A stretch of 8,570 nucleotides of DNA, from positions 1 to 8,570 of the forward strand of contig JAPYPM010000092.1 in NCBI GenBank assembly GCA_029937635.1, read 5' to 3'. This DNA is from Nitrospinaceae bacterium. GTDB lineage: Bacteria; Nitrospinota; Nitrospinia; Nitrospinales; VA-1. Shown here piece after piece: positions 6,280-8,570 of this stretch. A program made the translations under genes and the position numbers. The number at the start of each line of letters is the position of its first letter. Positions within the stretch are counted from its first letter, which is position 1. A model generated the notes under the pieces. It ran no database searches and was not told the origin of the DNA. It saw nothing but the letters and a program-made list of their open reading frames with translations.

Positions 6280-7397
6280 TTTTGATTTGCCCCCGTGCAC
6301 AGTCGAATCAACATATTAGATAGAAGTTTAATATGCCCGGGTGTATTCTCCAGACCGTTCCAAGGAATCCCTTCCAGTAATTGCCAATTTCCACGGACCC
6401 ATGCACAGTGTGGTTTGATTATTTTTAAAGTTTTCTTAACATGATCTTGTATGTTTTTATCATTGGGATGAATGTTTCCCATGATCCTATCCATAAGAAT
6501 ACCCATCGATTTGATACCGACTCCATGCATGAGTCGACTTTTTACAGGACTTACCCCCCAAGCCTCTGGAAAAGTCTCCCGTACCTCCGACCAATAAACA
6601 TTGAGAATCTTATGTATTTTTTCAAGATCAATTTCTCCTGTAGCAATATTTTTATATTGATAAAGGCACCCGTGGACACTGTTCATACTTGTCCGAATCA
6701 CATGAATTAAACTGTTATCGGTGACTACCGCCTTTTTGTCTTTTTTTCTATCGGTGGTAGAACGAATGATCAATCCTTGAAAAGGAGAGTCTGGATCCTT
6801 GTTGAGTAAATCACAAAGCGTAGACGGAATTTTGTTTTTTGCCAAACTTGCCGGTAATGTTGTATTTACGGTTGGAAGCAGTTCATTGATCAACCCATTA
6901 GGTAATGGCTTCGCTTTATTGACCAGTAAGAATTGGGTGCGGTGAACCTCAAAATCGTCGGAGATAAATGCTGTTATCGGCACTAGCAAGTTGTTTTTGT
7001 CACATTCTTTAAGTGCCAGTGTCCGTTGTTGACCATCGACAATCCATGCAACCTTATTCCGTTCCGACTTTACCGGTAATTCCAAGACTCCAGCATGAGA
7101 ACTTCCATCGCCGACAGTTGGTCCCCTGCTTTGCTTAAACTGAACTTCACTGGACATTGCCAAAATAATCGAGTTTGGAAATATAACTTCTTTAGAGTTT
7201 AAATACTCAGTGATTTCTTTCACATGCCGCTGAACTTCCCCTCTCTGGTACCCAGAAAGATCACCACTATCATTTTTTTCAATTCTTGAAATATCAGCAA
7301 CTTTTGATACATCCTTGCCGTTTAAAAAAAATGAGTACAGTTTTGTATTCTTATCTTGTTTGGTCATGAGTGCCCGGACATTGATCATATCTACCAT
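6276..7397 (-). CDS. dpdB: Stand-alone DGQHR-family protein (DpdB-like), paralog of the fused domain
   Basis: This 373-residue protein carries the DGQHR-family signature as WIVDGQQR (118-125). The family includes DpdB, the ParB/nuclease-fold partner of DpdA reported to use ATP, and DndB of phosphorothioate systems. It is colinear with the C-terminal part of the neighbouring fusion protein. Shared blocks are SGYQR/LGYQR (48-52), FPNSIIL (73-79), QFLLVNKAKPLP (155-166), LINELLPT (169-176), KSRLMHGVGIKSMG (286-299) and HIKLLSNMLIR (355-365). The copies have clearly diverged between these blocks, so the duplication is old. The start at ATG 7397 has AGGAGAAG 5 nt upstream and overlaps the preceding gene's stop by 7 bp. 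The stop overlaps the fusion gene by 4 bp. It may form a heteromer with the fused DGQQR domain. DndB-type identity is less likely because no dnd genes are present. Confidence 0.85.
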   Translation of the reverse strand: MVDMINVRALMTKQDKNTKLYSFFLNGKDVSKVADISRIEKNDSGDLSGYQRGEVQRHVKEITEYLNSKEVIFPNSIILAMSSEVQFKQSRGPTVGDGSSHAGVLELPVKSERNKVAWIVDGQQRTLALKECDKNNLLVPITAFISDDFEVHRTQFLLVNKAKPLPNGLINELLPTVNTTLPASLAKNKIPSTLCDLLNKDPDSPFQGLIIRSTTDRKKDKKAVVTDNSLIHVIRTSMNSVHGCLYQYKNIATGEIDLEKIHKILNVYWSEVRETFPEAWGVSPVKSRLMHGVGIKSMGILMDRIMGNIHPNDKNIQDHVKKTLKIIKPHCAWVRGNWQLLEGIPWNGLENTPGHIKLLSNMLIRLCTGANQK

Positions 7398-8239
7398 TGT
7401 GACTTCTCCTTTTGTTTATTAGAAAAGTAAAATTCCTCTTCGTTTAATTGAATTCTCTTTTTATCTAATACGTTATATAACTCCTCGCGCCCTTTTTTTA
7501 ACTCATCGTGATAGTTTTCCAGCAACCAAGTTGCCATGCTCGCATTTAACACATAGCAATTTTTCTTAAGAGACTCATTTGCATTTTTAAATTTTGTGTT
7601 GAGTGGTAATACATGATCCTTGATTACCGGATGGACCATTTCTAATTCCGAATACATACCAGAACTTACGATCACGACTTCCGCTCCAAGGGATATCAAC
7701 TCAAGAATCTCTAACTCTAGAGGTAGGTAGTATTCTTTTGAAAGAATAATTAAAACGCGAAGATTCTTTTTATTTAGTAATGAACAATAAAGTTGCGGTA
7801 ACGAGGAAGGAAGGTCTAGATTTCTTTTTTGATTAATCGTCTGCCACCAAGAGCGTGAACGTTGTTTACTATTAAACTCTCGGGACCACTTTAAATTATG
7901 AATGCTGCTCTCACCTTCAGAAAACGATGCCGCATAAGGTGTTATTTGAAATTTTGCGGGGATCAATCCCCAACCCGCTGATACGATCCAAACTTGAGGA
8001 ATAAATCCAACACAGCTAGCCGTTTTAGCGCAGGACAAAACTTCTTTCCAGTTGGAACCTATATATAAATCTTCAGCGGGAACCTTTTTTTTTGTTAAAT
8101 CTTGAATTGCCTCCAACCAATTGTTGAGAACTTGATCATAAGGTTCTCCTTTGTAAACTCCCAAATTGCATTCAGCAGCAATGGGAAACCGCTTCAAACT
8201 GGAACACGTAGATAAAATTAAAACTTTGTAATCGCGCAC
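7391..8239 (-). CDS. DUF6884/YaaA (DUF328)-like protein, candidate DpdC-type partner
   Basis: A 282-residue protein, the first gene of the three-gene minus operon. The N-terminal 130 residues resemble the DUF6884/YaaA group: VLILSTCSSLKR (6-17), then AEDLYIGSNWKEVL (55-68), then WIVSAGWGLIPAK (84-96) followed by ITPYAASF (99-106). The family pattern is a hydrophobic strand, (D)LYxGS, SAxxGL and a following PY. In the described Dpd islands, DpdC is a DUF328/YaaA-like protein that acts on inserted preQ0, so position and family suggest an equivalent role, but the similarity I see is at motif level only. Residues 158-195 hold a second alternating strand-helix stretch (RVLIILSKEY, AEVVIVSSGM), perhaps a nucleotide-binding-like half. 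The start is GTG at 8239; no strong Shine-Dalgarno precedes it. The stop overlaps the next gene by 7 bp. Confidence 0.75.
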   Translation of the reverse strand: MRDYKVLILSTCSSLKRFPIAAECNLGVYKGEPYDQVLNNWLEAIQDLTKKKVPAEDLYIGSNWKEVLSCAKTASCVGFIPQVWIVSAGWGLIPAKFQITPYAASFSEGESSIHNLKWSREFNSKQRSRSWWQTINQKRNLDLPSSLPQLYCSLLNKKNLRVLIILSKEYYLPLELEILELISLGAEVVIVSSGMYSELEMVHPVIKDHVLPLNTKFKNANESLKKNCYVLNASMATWLLENYHDELKKGREELYNVLDKKRIQLNEEEFYFSNKQKEKSQW

Positions 8240-8279
8240 AATGACAACAGTTTTCTATATTTTCATTTTTATAGTGGAT

Positions 8280-8368
8280 TACAGTTATTGTAGTATTTTT
8301 TTTAATTTTAAATACAGTTATATCAATAAATCTAATAATTCTTTGATTTATAATAGTTTATTAGATTT
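8280..8368. repeat. AT-rich repeats upstream of the minus-strand operon (possible regulatory region)
   Basis: A 9-bp direct repeat TACAGTTAT occurs at 8280-8288 and 8313-8321, offset by 33 bp (about three helical turns). A perfect 11-bp inverted repeat AAATCTAATAA / TTATTAGATTT lies at 8328-8338 and 8358-8368 with a 19-nt spacer, and T-runs follow on the plus strand. All sit 40-130 bp upstream of the GTG start of the DUF6884-like gene, where its promoter must be. The surrounding DNA is so AT-rich that no single promoter can be picked with confidence. An operator is plausible, chance repetition is possible. Confidence 0.35.
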
Positions 8369-8412
8369 TTTTTATACTTTAAATTTAAGCGAGACCAAAG
8401 GTATGGAGGATT

Positions 8413-8481
8413 ATGCTAGGAGAGTTAAAAAAGGCAAAAAAACTAATTTTATTGAATAAAGGTTATAGTTTCCCTGAATGA
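8413..8481 (+). CDS. Possible short ORF of 22 codons, or a truncated gene start
   Basis: An ATG at 8413 opens a 22-codon frame ending at TGA 8479-8481. It is preceded by GGAGG (8405-8409) with a 3-nt gap, a strong Shine-Dalgarno. The peptide starts MLGELKKAKK and is basic with a short hydrophobic patch (LILL), with no recognised family. It could be a decayed gene start, a leader peptide or a chance frame. It lies between the minus operon and the minus-strand gene entering at the right edge. Confidence 0.2.
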   Translation: MLGELKKAKKLILLNKGYSFPE

Positions 8482-8488
8482 TCTATAT

Positions 8489-8570
8489 TTACACTGCCGC
8501 GTTTTTTTTGATAGTCCATTTTTCTAAGCTTCGAATAATACTAGTTGCTCCTGTCCCGGCAACATATGCC
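8489..8570 (-). CDS. 3' end of an unidentified gene (partial, enters from the right edge)
   Basis: The frame is open from the window edge to a TAA at 8491-8489 and encodes 26 residues, beginning AYVAGTGATSIIRSLEKW and ending KKNAAV. The alternating small and hydrophobic residues followed by a helical, basic end look like real protein, but 26 residues do not allow an assignment. If real, it reads in the same direction as the deazaguanine operon and would lie upstream of it. Confidence 0.35.
   Translation of the reverse strand, partial: AYVAGTGATSIIRSLEKWTIKKNAAV

Noticed and set aside
6280..6300. GTG start at 6300 for the fusion gene
   Set aside because: It only adds seven residues inside the upstream gene; the ATG at 6279 gives a clean ATGA overlap and begins where the TGT-like domain starts.
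3973..7397. DndB-type phosphorothioation regulator
   Set aside because: DGQHR proteins also occur in Dnd systems, but no dndA or dndC-E homologs are present and one copy is fused to a TGT-like enzyme.
8241..8459. 72-codon plus-strand frame
   Set aside because: It is dominated by Phe, Tyr, Ile, Ser and Asn from AT-rich non-coding DNA, has no Shine-Dalgarno at its start and covers the promoter region of the minus operon.

Overview
The window is AT-rich bacterial DNA. The Gram-negative-like promoter, Shine-Dalgarno sites and QueE motif spacing suggest a low-GC Gram-negative, possibly proteobacterial, but nothing in view fixes the taxon. No rRNA, tRNA, CRISPR array or transposase was found. The central content is a compact 7-deazaguanine island of two convergent gene blocks, about 1494-8239.

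Left flank (1-1227): the 5' end of a gene with a signal-peptide-like N-terminus runs off the left edge on the minus strand, with its own promoter. A rho-independent terminator follows, then two minus-strand genes: a 65-aa double-zinc-knuckle protein and a 186-aa protein rich in predicted beta strands. A 266-bp divergent intergenic region separates them from the island.

Plus-strand block (1494-3929): queC, a three-domain queD and queE are tightly packed (4-bp overlap, then a 7-bp gap). They supply the QueD, QueE and QueC steps to preQ0. The first enzyme (FolE) must come from elsewhere. QueF and the later queuosine enzymes are not in the window, which fits preQ0, not queuosine, as the product used here. 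The QueD protein is unusual: only the middle domain has the zinc ligands and catalytic Cys, and only the last domain has the catalytic Asp-His pair.

Minus-strand block (8239-3973): three overlapping genes read toward the que block. In transcription order they are a DUF6884/YaaA-like protein (candidate DpdC-type function), a stand-alone DGQHR-family protein (DpdB-like), and a fusion of a TGT-like transglycosylase (DpdA-like) with a second DGQHR domain. The family assignments match the DpdA/DpdB/DpdC core of the known bacterial system that puts 7-deazaguanines into DNA. My inference is that the que block makes preQ0, the DpdA-DpdB fusion with its partner exchanges it for guanine in DNA, and the YaaA-like protein may process it further. 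No restriction genes (dpdD-K type) are visible, so this is either a modification-only variant or the restriction part lies outside the window.

Right flank (8240-8570): very AT-rich, with an 11-bp inverted repeat and a 9-bp direct repeat upstream of the minus-strand operon, a possible 22-codon ORF with a good Shine-Dalgarno, and the 3' end of an unidentified minus-strand gene.
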